This document shows positions 49,042-56,772 of a stretch of DNA of 64,000 nt, one piece after another. Source of the DNA: SSC4 sp964443225 (GTDB lineage: Bacteria > Chloroflexota > Anaerolineae > SSC4 > Amarolineaceae); contig CAYUCC010000012.1 of assembly GCA_964443225.1 (NCBI GenBank), positions 35,370 to 99,369 of the forward strand. The letters are read 5' to 3'. Below the pieces are notes generated by a model. It searched no databases. It was not told where the DNA came from and saw nothing but the letters and a program-made list of their open reading frames with translations. The translations under genes were made by a program, and so were the position numbers. The number at the start of each line of letters is the position of its first letter. Positions within the stretch are counted from its first letter, which is position 1.

Positions 49042-50334
49042 ATGATCGTCTTGGATCTCGACAGCCGCCGCATCAACCTGTGGCTCAGTGCGTTTGCGAT
49101 GGTATGCCGCGTGCTGGCGTTGTTGTATGCGCTTGTGTTGATCAATTTCCACCCGCACCCGGTCGTACAGGCCCGTGAAGCGATCATCATGACCGTCTGG
49201 TGGGCAACTGCGGTGTACACGGCGCTGCTGGGTGTGCTGCTCTTCACGCGTCCCGGGGTGCTGCGGGCACCGCTTTTTCTGCTGTTCGACGCGATCGTCT
49301 GCATGGGCATTCTCATCGTGGCCGACGGGGGTTATCGTAACGTCTTTTCGCTGTACTCGCTCACCCCGGTGCTGACGACGGCGCTGTCGCTGCCCAGTGC
49401 GCCCACGCTCTGGAAACGGGGTGTGCTGCTGATGTTCATCAGCGCCCTGGGTTCGCTCGGTTTCGCCCTCTCGCTGTGGCTCAACGGGTACACCTTTACC
49501 TCCGTCATCCAACAGCGTGAAGTCGATGAGGTCATTCTGCGCATTTCGACCTACCCGGTGTTGGGGCTGATCCTGGGGTTTGTCGCGCTGCTCATGGTGC
49601 TCTGGCAGCGCAGCGTGGAACGGATGAACACCCTGCAGGCGGGTGCGGCCATCGAGACGGAACGCCGGCGGATTGCCATGGACATTCACGACAGCGTTTT
49701 GAGTCGATTGACGGCCTTGAGCCGGCGCGTAGAGTACGCCGGACTGCTGGCGGCTGACGAGCCGGAGGCAGTCCGGACCGAGCTGGACCAGGTGGCGGCC
49801 ATGGCGGCCGACATCCACGCTGACATCCGTTGGACGGTGCGGGCGCTGCGTGACGATCCCACCCAGATTCGCCTCTACCCGGTCATCGCCAGCATCATCG
49901 AACGGTTCCAGCACAACACCGGCCTCGCTGTCGAATTTCGGCGGCCGGACAACGAGCCCGCGCTGCCGTTCGATACGCTGCGCCACCTGGGTTATATCGT
50001 CGAAGAGGCGTTGATCAACGTCTGGAAGCACGCCCGTGCCACGCAATGCTGGGTCGAAGTGGAACTGCCGCTCGCCTCCATCCAGGTGGTGATCGGCGAC
50101 GATGGCGTGGGCTTCGACCCCGACGCGGTGGCGGCGTGGCCCGCGGGCAGCAAGGGGTGGGGTTTGGAGAACATCACCGAGCGTGCGGCCCAGGTTGGAG
50201 GCACCGCCACCATCGAATCAGCACGCGGCCAGGGCACGCGCGTCGTGATCACCCTTCCGCTGCCCACAGCCACCGGTGACTTGCCGCCGAGCCATACCAT
50301 GCTGGAGGACGTATGGCACCTATTCGGGTTCTGA
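49042..50334 (+). CDS. DesK/NarX-type sensor histidine kinase
   Basis: 430-residue membrane sensor. Six or so TM segments in the first half (LSAFAMVCRVLALLYALVLI, AIIMTVWWATAVYTALLGVL, VLLMFISALGSLGFALSLWL, VLGLILGFVALLMVLW) are followed by a HisKA_3 dimerisation helix with the phosphoacceptor His in RRRIAMDIHDSVLSRLTAL and a HATPase domain (GYIVEEALINVWKHARA, VVIGDDGVGFDPDA, GWGLENITERA). The start could be ATG 49033; 49042 fits a leaderless promoter. It overlaps the response-regulator gene by 22 bases. The signal is unknown. Confidence 0.92.
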   Translation: MIVLDLDSRRINLWLSAFAMVCRVLALLYALVLINFHPHPVVQAREAIIMTVWWATAVYTALLGVLLFTRPGVLRAPLFLLFDAIVCMGILIVADGGYRNVFSLYSLTPVLTTALSLPSAPTLWKRGVLLMFISALGSLGFALSLWLNGYTFTSVIQQREVDEVILRISTYPVLGLILGFVALLMVLWQRSVERMNTLQAGAAIETERRRIAMDIHDSVLSRLTALSRRVEYAGLLAADEPEAVRTELDQVAAMAADIHADIRWTVRALRDDPTQIRLYPVIASIIERFQHNTGLAVEFRRPDNEPALPFDTLRHLGYIVEEALINVWKHARATQCWVEVELPLASIQVVIGDDGVGFDPDAVAAWPAGSKGWGLENITERAAQVGGTATIESARGQGTRVVITLPLPTATGDLPPSHTMLEDVWHLFGF

Positions 50335-50963
50335 TTGCGGACGACATGGGTCTGCACCGCGAGCTGCTGCGTCGTTTACTCGAACGTCAGGCCGACATCG
50401 AAGTGGTCGGTGAGGCCAGCTCACCGGCGGAGGTGATGCTGCGCGTGGCCGATCTGCGGCCTGATGTCGTATTGATGGACTTGCGCATGCCACGCCACGA
50501 CCTTACGGGCGGCATTCGGGCGACGCAGGAACTGACGGTGAGTTACCCACAGGTCAAGGTGATTGCCCTGACCGAATCGGACGATGAAAAGGACGTCCAG
50601 GCGGTCACGCTGGCGGGGGCGCGCGGCTATGTGCTCAAGAACTCCAAAGCCGAGCGCATCGCCGAGGCCATTCGGATGGTGCAGCGCGGCCAGGGATGGC
50701 TCGACCCCGACGTTACGCAGCATGTGCTGGGGGATTATCGTCGCGCCAGCCGCGAAGCGCACGAACGTGCGGCATTGACTGCAATGGAACAGCAGATCCT
50801 TCAGCGGGTGGCCGGCGGCCGTACGGCGCGTGAGATTGGCGAAGAACTCCACCTGGCGGAAAAAACGGTCAAAAACCAGCTGAGCAGTATCTACCGCAAG
50901 CTGGGTGTACGCAACAGCAGCCAGGCCGTCGCCGAAGGCTACCGGCGTGGACTGTTGAAGTAG
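50313..50963 (+). CDS. NarL/FixJ-type response regulator
   Basis: 216-residue regulator and partner of the upstream kinase. The receiver has the acidic pair in VLIADDMGLHRELL and the phosphoacceptor Asp in DVVLMDLRMP; the Thr position (IALTES) and Lys position (YVLKNS) are present. The LuxR-type HTH is MEQQILQRVAGGRTAREIGE, then KTVKNQLSSIYRKLGV. Overlap with the kinase gene indicates coupled translation. Confidence 0.94.
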   Translation: MAPIRVLIADDMGLHRELLRRLLERQADIEVVGEASSPAEVMLRVADLRPDVVLMDLRMPRHDLTGGIRATQELTVSYPQVKVIALTESDDEKDVQAVTLAGARGYVLKNSKAERIAEAIRMVQRGQGWLDPDVTQHVLGDYRRASREAHERAALTAMEQQILQRVAGGRTAREIGEELHLAEKTVKNQLSSIYRKLGVRNSSQAVAEGYRRGLLK

Positions 50964-51007
50964 TGAAAGGAGGGACGTTTTCTGTCACAAAAGGGGCTTT
51001 TGTCCCA

Positions 51008-51036
51008 CAGACAAGGCCGTCGAAGTGCGGTATAAT
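51008..51036 (+). promoter_or_regulatory. Possible promoter of the prenyl-synthase-like gene
   Basis: CAGACA (51008-51013), 17-base spacer, TATAAT (51031-51036). The -10 box is perfect but the -35 box matches at four of six positions; leader about 70 bases. Confidence 0.5.
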
Positions 51037-51110
51037 CACCGGTGTCGAGACTGAGATTTCGATCTCCGCCTGGCGGTTCGATCGACCAACACGATAGGAC
51101 ACAATTGGGC

Positions 51111-51827
51111 ATGACAACGGCAACGGCAACGGTGGGACGGCCGCGCACCTGGCAAGCGCCGCGACCCGGCCCGGTAAGCAAAACAGAAGTCGTCCTTTAT
51201 TCGGAAGCTGCGGAACTGGCACAGCTGGAGAATATGCTGCGCAGTCTGGCTGACGTGGCTTATGCCCCGCTGGCCGCGCCGCTGCGTGAGGCATTGGCTT
51301 CTTCGCAGGACCGCCTGCGGGCGCGGGTGGCGCTGGCGGTGGGGCGTGCCTACCACGTACCGGCCAACCACCGTCTCGCCCTGGCGGCAGCGCTGGAAAC
51401 CCTGTACGTGGCGAGCCAGGTGCATGACGTCCTGGTCAAACGAACCGCACTGAACGGCAGCGCCGGTGCGTTGGTGTTGATGGGGGATCACCTCTACGCC
51501 CAGGCCGCGGCGTTCGCCGCCCAGGCCGAGTCACCCGCGATCGTGGCCCTGTTTGCGCGCACGCTGCAGCGGCTGAGCGAGCACGGCGTACGCCAGCAGT
51601 TGAACGCGCCTACCACGCTGGCGGCGAGCATCCATGCGCTGTTGTGCGGGGCTGCCGCCGAAGGTGCGGCCCGCCTCGGAAACGCCGATGCCGACGATGT
51701 CGAAGCGCTGCGCCAGGCTGGCCTGGCCGCCGACCATCCCCAGGCCGGCCGCGCCGCCCTCGACCGCGTACGTCATCCGGCGGCGCGCCGTGCACTGGAG
51801 GCACTACTCGTGCCCAAGGGATCGTAA
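51111..51827 (+). CDS. Degenerate polyprenyl synthetase-like protein
   Basis: 238-residue protein with the helical pattern of class I isoprenyl diphosphate synthases: LALAAALETLYVASQVHDVLV corresponds to the region before the first Asp-rich motif and MGDHLYAQAAAFAAQAESPA to the segment after it. Both DDxxD motifs are missing (VHDVLVKRTAL in place of HDDxxD), and the protein is about 80 residues short. It cannot be a normal synthase; it may be the small regulatory subunit of a heteromeric enzyme, or a scaffold. ATG 51111 is used; the longer upstream frame is unlike the family. Confidence 0.72.
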   Translation: MTTATATVGRPRTWQAPRPGPVSKTEVVLYSEAAELAQLENMLRSLADVAYAPLAAPLREALASSQDRLRARVALAVGRAYHVPANHRLALAAALETLYVASQVHDVLVKRTALNGSAGALVLMGDHLYAQAAAFAAQAESPAIVALFARTLQRLSEHGVRQQLNAPTTLAASIHALLCGAAAEGAARLGNADADDVEALRQAGLAADHPQAGRAALDRVRHPAARRALEALLVPKGS

Positions 51828-51854
51828 TCGCGGGCTTGCCTGCGAGGACGAAAC

Positions 51855-52340
51855 CTATGCCTCGACGATCGTCAACGTCGTGATCTTATCGCCCTGGCGG
51901 ATCGCATTGACCACGTCCATGCCGTTGGTCACCTGGCCGAACACGGTGTGCCGGCCGTTCAGGTGGGGCTGCGGCGAATGGGTGATAAAAAACTGGCTGC
52001 CGTTCGTATTGGGGCCGGCGTTGGCCATCGACAGCGTGCCGGTTTCGTGTATCAGCGGATTGTTTTTCAACTCATCCTCGAAACGATACCCCGGCCCACC
52101 AGAACCGGTACCGGTGGGATCTCCCCCCTGAATGACGAAGTTGCTGATTACACGGTGAAACTTGACCCCATCGTAGAATCCGGCGCGGGCCAGGAAGACG
52201 AAGTTGTTGACCGTCTTCGGCGCATGCTGCGGAAACAGCGCCAGCTCGATCAATCCCTTGTTCGTCTGCATCTCGGCGCGATAGCTCTTCTTGGGGTCGA
52301 TGCTCATGACCGGGGCTTCGCTCCACTGTTGTGTCGACAT
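51855..52340 (-). CDS. Cyclophilin-type peptidyl-prolyl isomerase
   Basis: 161-residue single-domain cyclophilin that catalyses proline isomerisation. Conserved motifs are VNNFVFLARAGFYDGVKFHR (active-site Arg in FHR), FVIQGGDPTGTGSGGPGYRF, MANAGPNTNGSQFFIT and GRHTVFGQV. It is cytosolic, with no signal peptide. ATG 52340 has AGGAACG upstream. It stands alone between convergent and co-directional genes. Confidence 0.95.
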   Translation of the reverse strand: MSTQQWSEAPVMSIDPKKSYRAEMQTNKGLIELALFPQHAPKTVNNFVFLARAGFYDGVKFHRVISNFVIQGGDPTGTGSGGPGYRFEDELKNNPLIHETGTLSMANAGPNTNGSQFFITHSPQPHLNGRHTVFGQVTNGMDVVNAIRQGDKITTLTIVEA

Positions 52341-52441
52341 TACAACGTTCCTTTCGTTTCAAAAGTCAAGGTAGGATACCCGCCATTTTGCTTCTTGCCA
52401 AATCTGCCACCTGGCTCGATCGCGCTGAGCCGCCCGCACGA

Positions 52442-53326
52442 TCAACGTCCGAGGAGCTCCAGCAGCCGGTCCGGGTAATCGGTGATCACGCCATCGACAC
52501 CCAGGTCCAGCATACGCTGCATGTCATCCGTTTCGTTGATCGTCCACGCGTCGACTTTCATGTTGCGGTGGTGCGCTGTATTGACGAAACGCGGCGTCAG
52601 AACCTCGATCCCACTCTGCCGTTCAGGGACCTGCACGGCGTTGGCCGGTGCGCTGTAGAGGCGCCCCAAAAAGACCAGGTTCATGATGACGAGGTTGCGC
52701 ACCTCGGTTTGGCTGGCCGACGTGGCCACCTCGGGGCAGACGCTGCGGAATTCCTGGATGCGCTCATCGTGGAACGACGCCATCAGCATCAGGTTTTGCC
52801 GGTTGTACTGGCGAATCAGGTCGCACAGGTCCTGCGCCATCGACTCGCTGGTCAGCTTGATCTCGATATTCATGCGCAGGTCAGGGAAGGCCCGGAACAG
52901 CTCCTCCAGGGTGGGCACGGTGATGCCCTGGCCGCGGAAAGGAAAGGTCTGGCCATCATCGGGTGACCAGTCATAGCCGGCGTCGAGCGCTTTGAGTTCG
53001 GCCAGGGTCATGTCCTCGATCAGGCCGCTGCCGTTGGTCGTGCGGTCCACGGTTTCGTCGTGCATCAGCACCAGCACACCGTCTTTGGACCGGTGTACGT
53101 CCCCTTCCAGCACGTCGACCCCCATAGCGGCGGCCCGCTCGTAGGCGTAGAAGGTGTTGCCGGGCCACAGGCCGTCACCGCCCTGGTGGGCGATTACGAG
53201 GGGCTGTGGGAGATCACCCTCGTAATAGGGGTGATCGGGCGCTGGTTTGGCGAGCGCGGCGCCGATCAGAAAGAGCGCTGCGATAACCGCTGCGATGACG
53301 AGAAGAATCTTGAGTGCACGGTTCAT
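52442..53326 (-). CDS. Glycerophosphodiester phosphodiesterase
   Basis: 294-residue exported or membrane-bound enzyme that hydrolyses glycerophosphodiesters to glycerol-3-phosphate and alcohol. An N-terminal TM/signal (ILLVIAAVIAALFLIGAALA) precedes a TIM-barrel GDPD domain: IAHQGGDGLWPGNTFYAYER (the family has H-R-G; here H-Q-G), GVDVLEGDVHRSKDGVLVLMHDETVDRTT, and a final WTINETDDMQRMLDLGVDG. The Gln in place of Arg in the HRG motif is noteworthy. ATG 53326 was chosen because the longer frame runs into the repeat element at 53373. Confidence 0.9.
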   Translation of the reverse strand: MNRALKILLVIAAVIAALFLIGAALAKPAPDHPYYEGDLPQPLVIAHQGGDGLWPGNTFYAYERAAAMGVDVLEGDVHRSKDGVLVLMHDETVDRTTNGSGLIEDMTLAELKALDAGYDWSPDDGQTFPFRGQGITVPTLEELFRAFPDLRMNIEIKLTSESMAQDLCDLIRQYNRQNLMLMASFHDERIQEFRSVCPEVATSASQTEVRNLVIMNLVFLGRLYSAPANAVQVPERQSGIEVLTPRFVNTAHHRNMKVDAWTINETDDMQRMLDLGVDGVITDYPDRLLELLGR

Positions 53327-53372
53327 CCTGGTGTTCCTCGCTGTTTTTATCTCTGAGATCGCTATCGCTCTA

Positions 53373-53535
53373 CGGGCTTGTACAAGAATAACTTCCGGCA
53401 TTATGGCTGGAATTCGCCGCTCCGAAGGCGGTGGCGGTTGCACAGTTGCCATCTTTCCAAAAAGATGGCAACTGTGCAACCGCCATCGCCAAATTCGATC
53501 AAAAAAGCTCAGGAAGTTATTCTTTTACAGGCCCT
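53373..53535. mobile_element. MITE-like element, copy 2, interrupted by a long palindrome
   Basis: Ends CGGGCTTGTACAAGAATAACTTCC and GGAAGTTATTCTTTTACAGGCCCT match copies 1 and 3. Relative to copy 3 it is in the opposite orientation and 83 bp longer. The extra part centres on a near-perfect inverted repeat, 53427-53490, with 30-bp arms (GGCGGTTGCACAGTTGCCAT... and its complement) and a CCAA loop. TA flanks both ends. Confidence 0.8.
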
Positions 53536-53586
53536 AATACACGACCTGGCATCGTGCAGCGGTCCATTCTGGTATGCGCAGATTGT

Positions 53587-54387
53587 CTACGCGCGCGGCT
53601 GTTTGTTCAGGAAACCCAGCAGAATCGTATTGAACTCGGCGCTGCGCTCACGAAACACGGCGTGGCCCGCGTCGCGTACGACGTGCAGTTCGGCACGGGG
53701 GATGGTGTCGGCCAGCACCTGGGCGTAATCGCGTGAGCTGAAGGTGTCCTTTTCACCGACCACGACGCACGTGGGTGCCTTGATTTCGGCCAGGCGTTCG
53801 TTGACATTCAGATCGAGGTAACAGGTGCACACGCGCGCCATGGCTGGAAAATCGAGCCGTTGGTAGCGGTCCTGGACGCCCATGAGGGCCAACGGGTTAG
53901 TACGAATCCAGGCGGGCGAGAAATTGAACGGTGTCGTGACGTTGAAAAAGAGCTCGGGATCGCGCCGTGTGGCGGCATCACGCCAGCCGGCAATAATCGT
54001 TGCCAGGTTGCTGTCCACGTGGCTCACACCGCCGGCGATGAGAAGGCTTTGGGTGCGTGTGGGATGGCGCAGCGCAAACACCATACCGATTGCGGCCCCA
54101 TAACAGGCGCCTACGACGTGGGCACGGGCGCAGTGCAGGCGTTCCAGCAGGCCCGCCAGGTCATCGGCGTGCTGCTCGAACGTGTAAGGCCCCGGGGGAT
54201 GGGCGGAGAGTCCCTGGCCGCGCTGGTCGTACACCACCACGCGAAAGTTCTGTTTGAGTAATGCCAGCTGGTTGCTCCAGCTGGTGGTATCGTCCAGGAT
54301 GCCGTTGTTCAGCACCACAACCGGGGCGCGTTCGGAACCCTGTACGTCGTAATAGAGCTCGATGCCATTAACCTTCATTGTCGACAT
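53587..54387 (-). CDS. Alpha/beta hydrolase with Cys nucleophile
   Basis: 266-residue hydrolase resembling 3-oxoadipate enol-lactonases. The oxyanion segment is VVLNNGILDDTTSWSNQL and the nucleophile elbow is VVGACYGAAIGMVFAL, with Cys where Ser is usual; the acid lies in VVGEKDTFSSRDY and the His in RDAGHAVFRER. A Cys nucleophile is normal in dienelactone hydrolase but rare in this subfamily, so it may act on an activated ester or be inactive. The ATG overlaps the stop of the upstream hydrolase by 20 bases. Confidence 0.88.
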   Translation of the reverse strand: MSTMKVNGIELYYDVQGSERAPVVVLNNGILDDTTSWSNQLALLKQNFRVVVYDQRGQGLSAHPPGPYTFEQHADDLAGLLERLHCARAHVVGACYGAAIGMVFALRHPTRTQSLLIAGGVSHVDSNLATIIAGWRDAATRRDPELFFNVTTPFNFSPAWIRTNPLALMGVQDRYQRLDFPAMARVCTCYLDLNVNERLAEIKAPTCVVVGEKDTFSSRDYAQVLADTIPRAELHVVRDAGHAVFRERSAEFNTILLGFLNKQPRA

Positions 54388-55195
54388 GGGGCAGCAGCCT
54401 GTCTTCCTCTATGAACCGTACGACTGAATCGACAAAAGCGGCGGGCTGCTCGATCATCGGGCTGTGACCGCAGCCGCGAAAAACCTCCAGGTTGGCCGCG
54501 CCGGCGATGCCCAAAAAAGTGGTGCGTGTTGCGTCGAGGTCCACGATGATGTCCCGATCGCCCCAGATGAGCAGGGTGGGCAGCCGCAGCGTAGGCAGCT
54601 GGGCCATCACATCCCACTGCGCGAGGGCACGCGCCGGACCGGTGAACGCGGCCAAAGGCATGGCCATGGCATCGTCCACCAGTTCCTGGAAGAACGCATC
54701 GGGTGGCACCGCCGGCATGACGCTGGCCAGACCCCTGACCAGGAGCCCGCGGTCGTGATGCATCTGCTGCAGGTAGGGAAACGCTTCAGAGGGCGTCACC
54801 ACCCCCATCGCCGGGGCCGTATCGACCAGGACCAAACCGTGCGGTGCCAGCAATCCGTGCACGAGGCCGTGCAGCGCCACGGCGCCGCCGAAGGAGTGCG
54901 CCACCAGGAAGTAGTCGCGCAAATCCAACGCGGCGACGAACGCGGCCAGGTCGGTAGCCAGGCGCGGTATTGTGTAAAAGTACTCCTCGTCCTCGCGCCC
55001 CGGCTGGCGAGAACCGCCGCTGCCGCGCAGATCGACCGCCAGGGCACGCCAGGCCGGCGGCAGGTGCGCGAGGGCGGGCTGCCACCAACGGCTGCTGGCC
55101 AGGCTGCCATGCACGAAGAGCACGGTGGTTTCAGCCTGGTCAGGGCCTGACGCACGGTAGTGCAGCTGAATGTCGGGCAGGGTGGCGAAGGGCAC
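54368..55195 (-). CDS. Alpha/beta hydrolase
   Basis: 275-residue serine hydrolase. The start VLFVHGSLASSRWWQPAL is the oxyanion-hole loop, YFLVAHSFGGAVALHGL the Ser elbow, LLIWGDRDIIVDLDATR the acid and FRGCGHSPMIEQPAAF the His. Resembles epoxide-hydrolase or haloalkane-dehalogenase-like and C-C hydrolases; the substrate cannot be decided. It precedes the Cys-type hydrolase in a two-gene unit, with HAD, UspA and Dabb genes upstream on the same strand. Confidence 0.92.
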   Translation of the reverse strand: MPFATLPDIQLHYRASGPDQAETTVLFVHGSLASSRWWQPALAHLPPAWRALAVDLRGSGGSRQPGREDEEYFYTIPRLATDLAAFVAALDLRDYFLVAHSFGGAVALHGLVHGLLAPHGLVLVDTAPAMGVVTPSEAFPYLQQMHHDRGLLVRGLASVMPAVPPDAFFQELVDDAMAMPLAAFTGPARALAQWDVMAQLPTLRLPTLLIWGDRDIIVDLDATRTTFLGIAGAANLEVFRGCGHSPMIEQPAAFVDSVVRFIEEDRLLPHVDNEG

Positions 55196-55210
55196 GCGCT
55201 TGGGCTCCGT

Positions 55211-55918
55211 TTATCGATCGATCAGGGTGGCCAGGACAGCGGTGGTGTCCTGCAAATCTGGAAAGACCACATCGGCGCCAGCAGCGTGGAGCTCGTCCAC
55301 GCTGTACGGGCCGGTGGCGACACCCACCGTGTGCGCCCGCACCGTCTTGCCACACGCCACATCGGCGGGCGTGTCACCGATCACGACCACATCCCATCCC
55401 ACGAAACGGTGTCCGGTGATGTCCCACGCACGCGTCACGGCCAGGGCGGGGAGCAGGTTGCGGTCGGCCGCATCCGAACCGTAGGCGCCGACGCGAAACT
55501 GATCGGGGTCGATCCCGGCGGCGGAGAGTTTGATCGCCGCCGTGGAAGCCAGATTACCCGTCACCAGGCCGAGCACCGTTCCGTTGTGCTGCACGAATGG
55601 CTCCAACTGCTGCAGCAGTGCCTGGGCCCCGGGGCAGGGCGCGATCGGTCGTTCCGCAACCGTCTGGGTCAAAAAATCTGGTGCCAGGCGGCAGAACTCG
55701 GGCCAACCTGCTTCGATTTCCGACGCCGGCACACCGACGGCCTGTAGGGCCTGAAAGACGGCCAGTTTGTCAGTGCTGCCCGCCAGGGGCACGACTTCGA
55801 TCGTGCCCGGGGTGCCGTAGACGGCCTGCACGGCGCGCAGCAGCGCAAGCCGCCCGGCACCGCGTGAGTTGACGAGCGTATTGTCGATGTCGAACAGCAG
55901 CAGCCGGCGGTGAGGCAC
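55211..55918 (-). CDS. HAD-superfamily phosphatase
   Basis: 235-residue HAD hydrolase of phosphoglycolate-phosphatase type. Motif I is LLFDIDNTLVNSRG, motif II VLGLVTGN, motif III the Lys of IKLSAAG, and motif IV VVVIGDTPADVACG. A helical cap lies between motifs I and II. GTG 55918 follows the UspA stop by one base, so the genes are coupled. A role in removing phosphoglycolate or another small phosphate ester is likely. Confidence 0.9.
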   Translation of the reverse strand: MPHRRLLLFDIDNTLVNSRGAGRLALLRAVQAVYGTPGTIEVVPLAGSTDKLAVFQALQAVGVPASEIEAGWPEFCRLAPDFLTQTVAERPIAPCPGAQALLQQLEPFVQHNGTVLGLVTGNLASTAAIKLSAAGIDPDQFRVGAYGSDAADRNLLPALAVTRAWDITGHRFVGWDVVVIGDTPADVACGKTVRAHTVGVATGPYSVDELHAAGADVVFPDLQDTTAVLATLIDR

Positions 55919-55919
55919 G

Positions 55920-56372
55920 CTAATTCATCCGGAAGTTCGATTCACCCGGTTCGGCACGCACGACCAGCACCGGCAGGTCGGTGAGGCGCAGTACCTTATC
56001 GCTCACGCTGCCCAGCAGTGTCTCGCCCATCGCGGTCAATCCACGTCGTCCCATCACAATCAGGTCGCAGTCCTGCTCTTCTGCCACGCGCGCGATGGCT
56101 TCGGGGGCTGGACCTTCGACGATGACCGGACAGACGTCGATGCCGATCGTCTCGGCGGCACGCACCGCTGGGGCCAGCACACGCAAACCTTCGGCCTTCT
56201 CCTGGTCAAGAAATTCGTCCGTATCGTCCAACAGGGACGAGCTGGTGATCGGCGCATAAGCGTGCAGCAGGTAGAGGGACGCCTGCAGCGCTTCTGACAT
56301 TTTCAACGCATAAACCAGGGCCTTCTGGCTGTGTATCGAGCCATCGAAGGCCACCAAAACCCGCTTGAACAT
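55920..56372 (-). CDS. Universal stress protein UspA-family
   Basis: 150-residue single-domain USP. It begins FKRVLVAFDGSIHSQKALVY and ends with the ATP-binding loop VMGRRGLTAMGETLLGSVSDKVL (G-2x-G-9x-G-S form) and PVLVVRAEP. Such proteins accumulate under stress and bind ATP in members with this loop. ATG 56372 precedes the HAD gene by one base. Confidence 0.93.
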   Translation of the reverse strand: MFKRVLVAFDGSIHSQKALVYALKMSEALQASLYLLHAYAPITSSSLLDDTDEFLDQEKAEGLRVLAPAVRAAETIGIDVCPVIVEGPAPEAIARVAEEQDCDLIVMGRRGLTAMGETLLGSVSDKVLRLTDLPVLVVRAEPGESNFRMN

Positions 56373-56393
56373 AAACTTCTTCCTATCTGAGAA

Positions 56394-56687
56394 TCATTCC
56401 ACTTCGAAGTCGACCGAGACACGACTCGCCGCCACGCTGACGATCTCATCGATGACAGCGCGAACCGTTGGGTGCCGGTAGTAACGCAGCAGTGCCTCTT
56501 TGTCGGCAAAATCCGCCACCAGTGCTGCATCATAATTGAACTCGATGGGCAGCACGTTGGTGCCAAACGACCAGTTGATCACGTCAGGGACCTGGTGCGG
56601 CACGTCGGCCAGGCTCCTGAGCAGGTGATCGATTCTATCCTGTGGTTCGTGCGAGCGGAACTTGAAACAGGCAACGTGTCGAATCAT
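56394..56687 (-). CDS. Dabb (stress-responsive alpha/beta barrel) domain protein
   Basis: 97-residue dimeric ferredoxin-like barrel protein. RHVACFKFRSHEPQDRIDHL at the start and LLRYYRHPTVRAVIDEIVSV near the end match Dabb proteins (plant SP1 and bacterial relatives). Their biochemical role is mostly unknown; some bind or transform small aromatic or polyketide-like compounds. ATG 56687 was chosen; a longer frame upstream reads through Thr/Pro noise. Confidence 0.85.
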   Translation of the reverse strand: MIRHVACFKFRSHEPQDRIDHLLRSLADVPHQVPDVINWSFGTNVLPIEFNYDAALVADFADKEALLRYYRHPTVRAVIDEIVSVAASRVSVDFEVE

Positions 56688-56772
56688 CGTGGTGTGGTCT
56701 CCGTTCGTGCTTGATGTCCCCGCTGCCGGGGTAGGGAGGCTGCCTGGTGTCTCGATCCTGCGGTGTGGGGCT

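Noticed and set aside
52442..53479. Longer GDPD with an N-terminus starting inside the MITE
   Set aside because: The extension consists of repeat-element sequence; ATG 53326 gives a proper signal helix.
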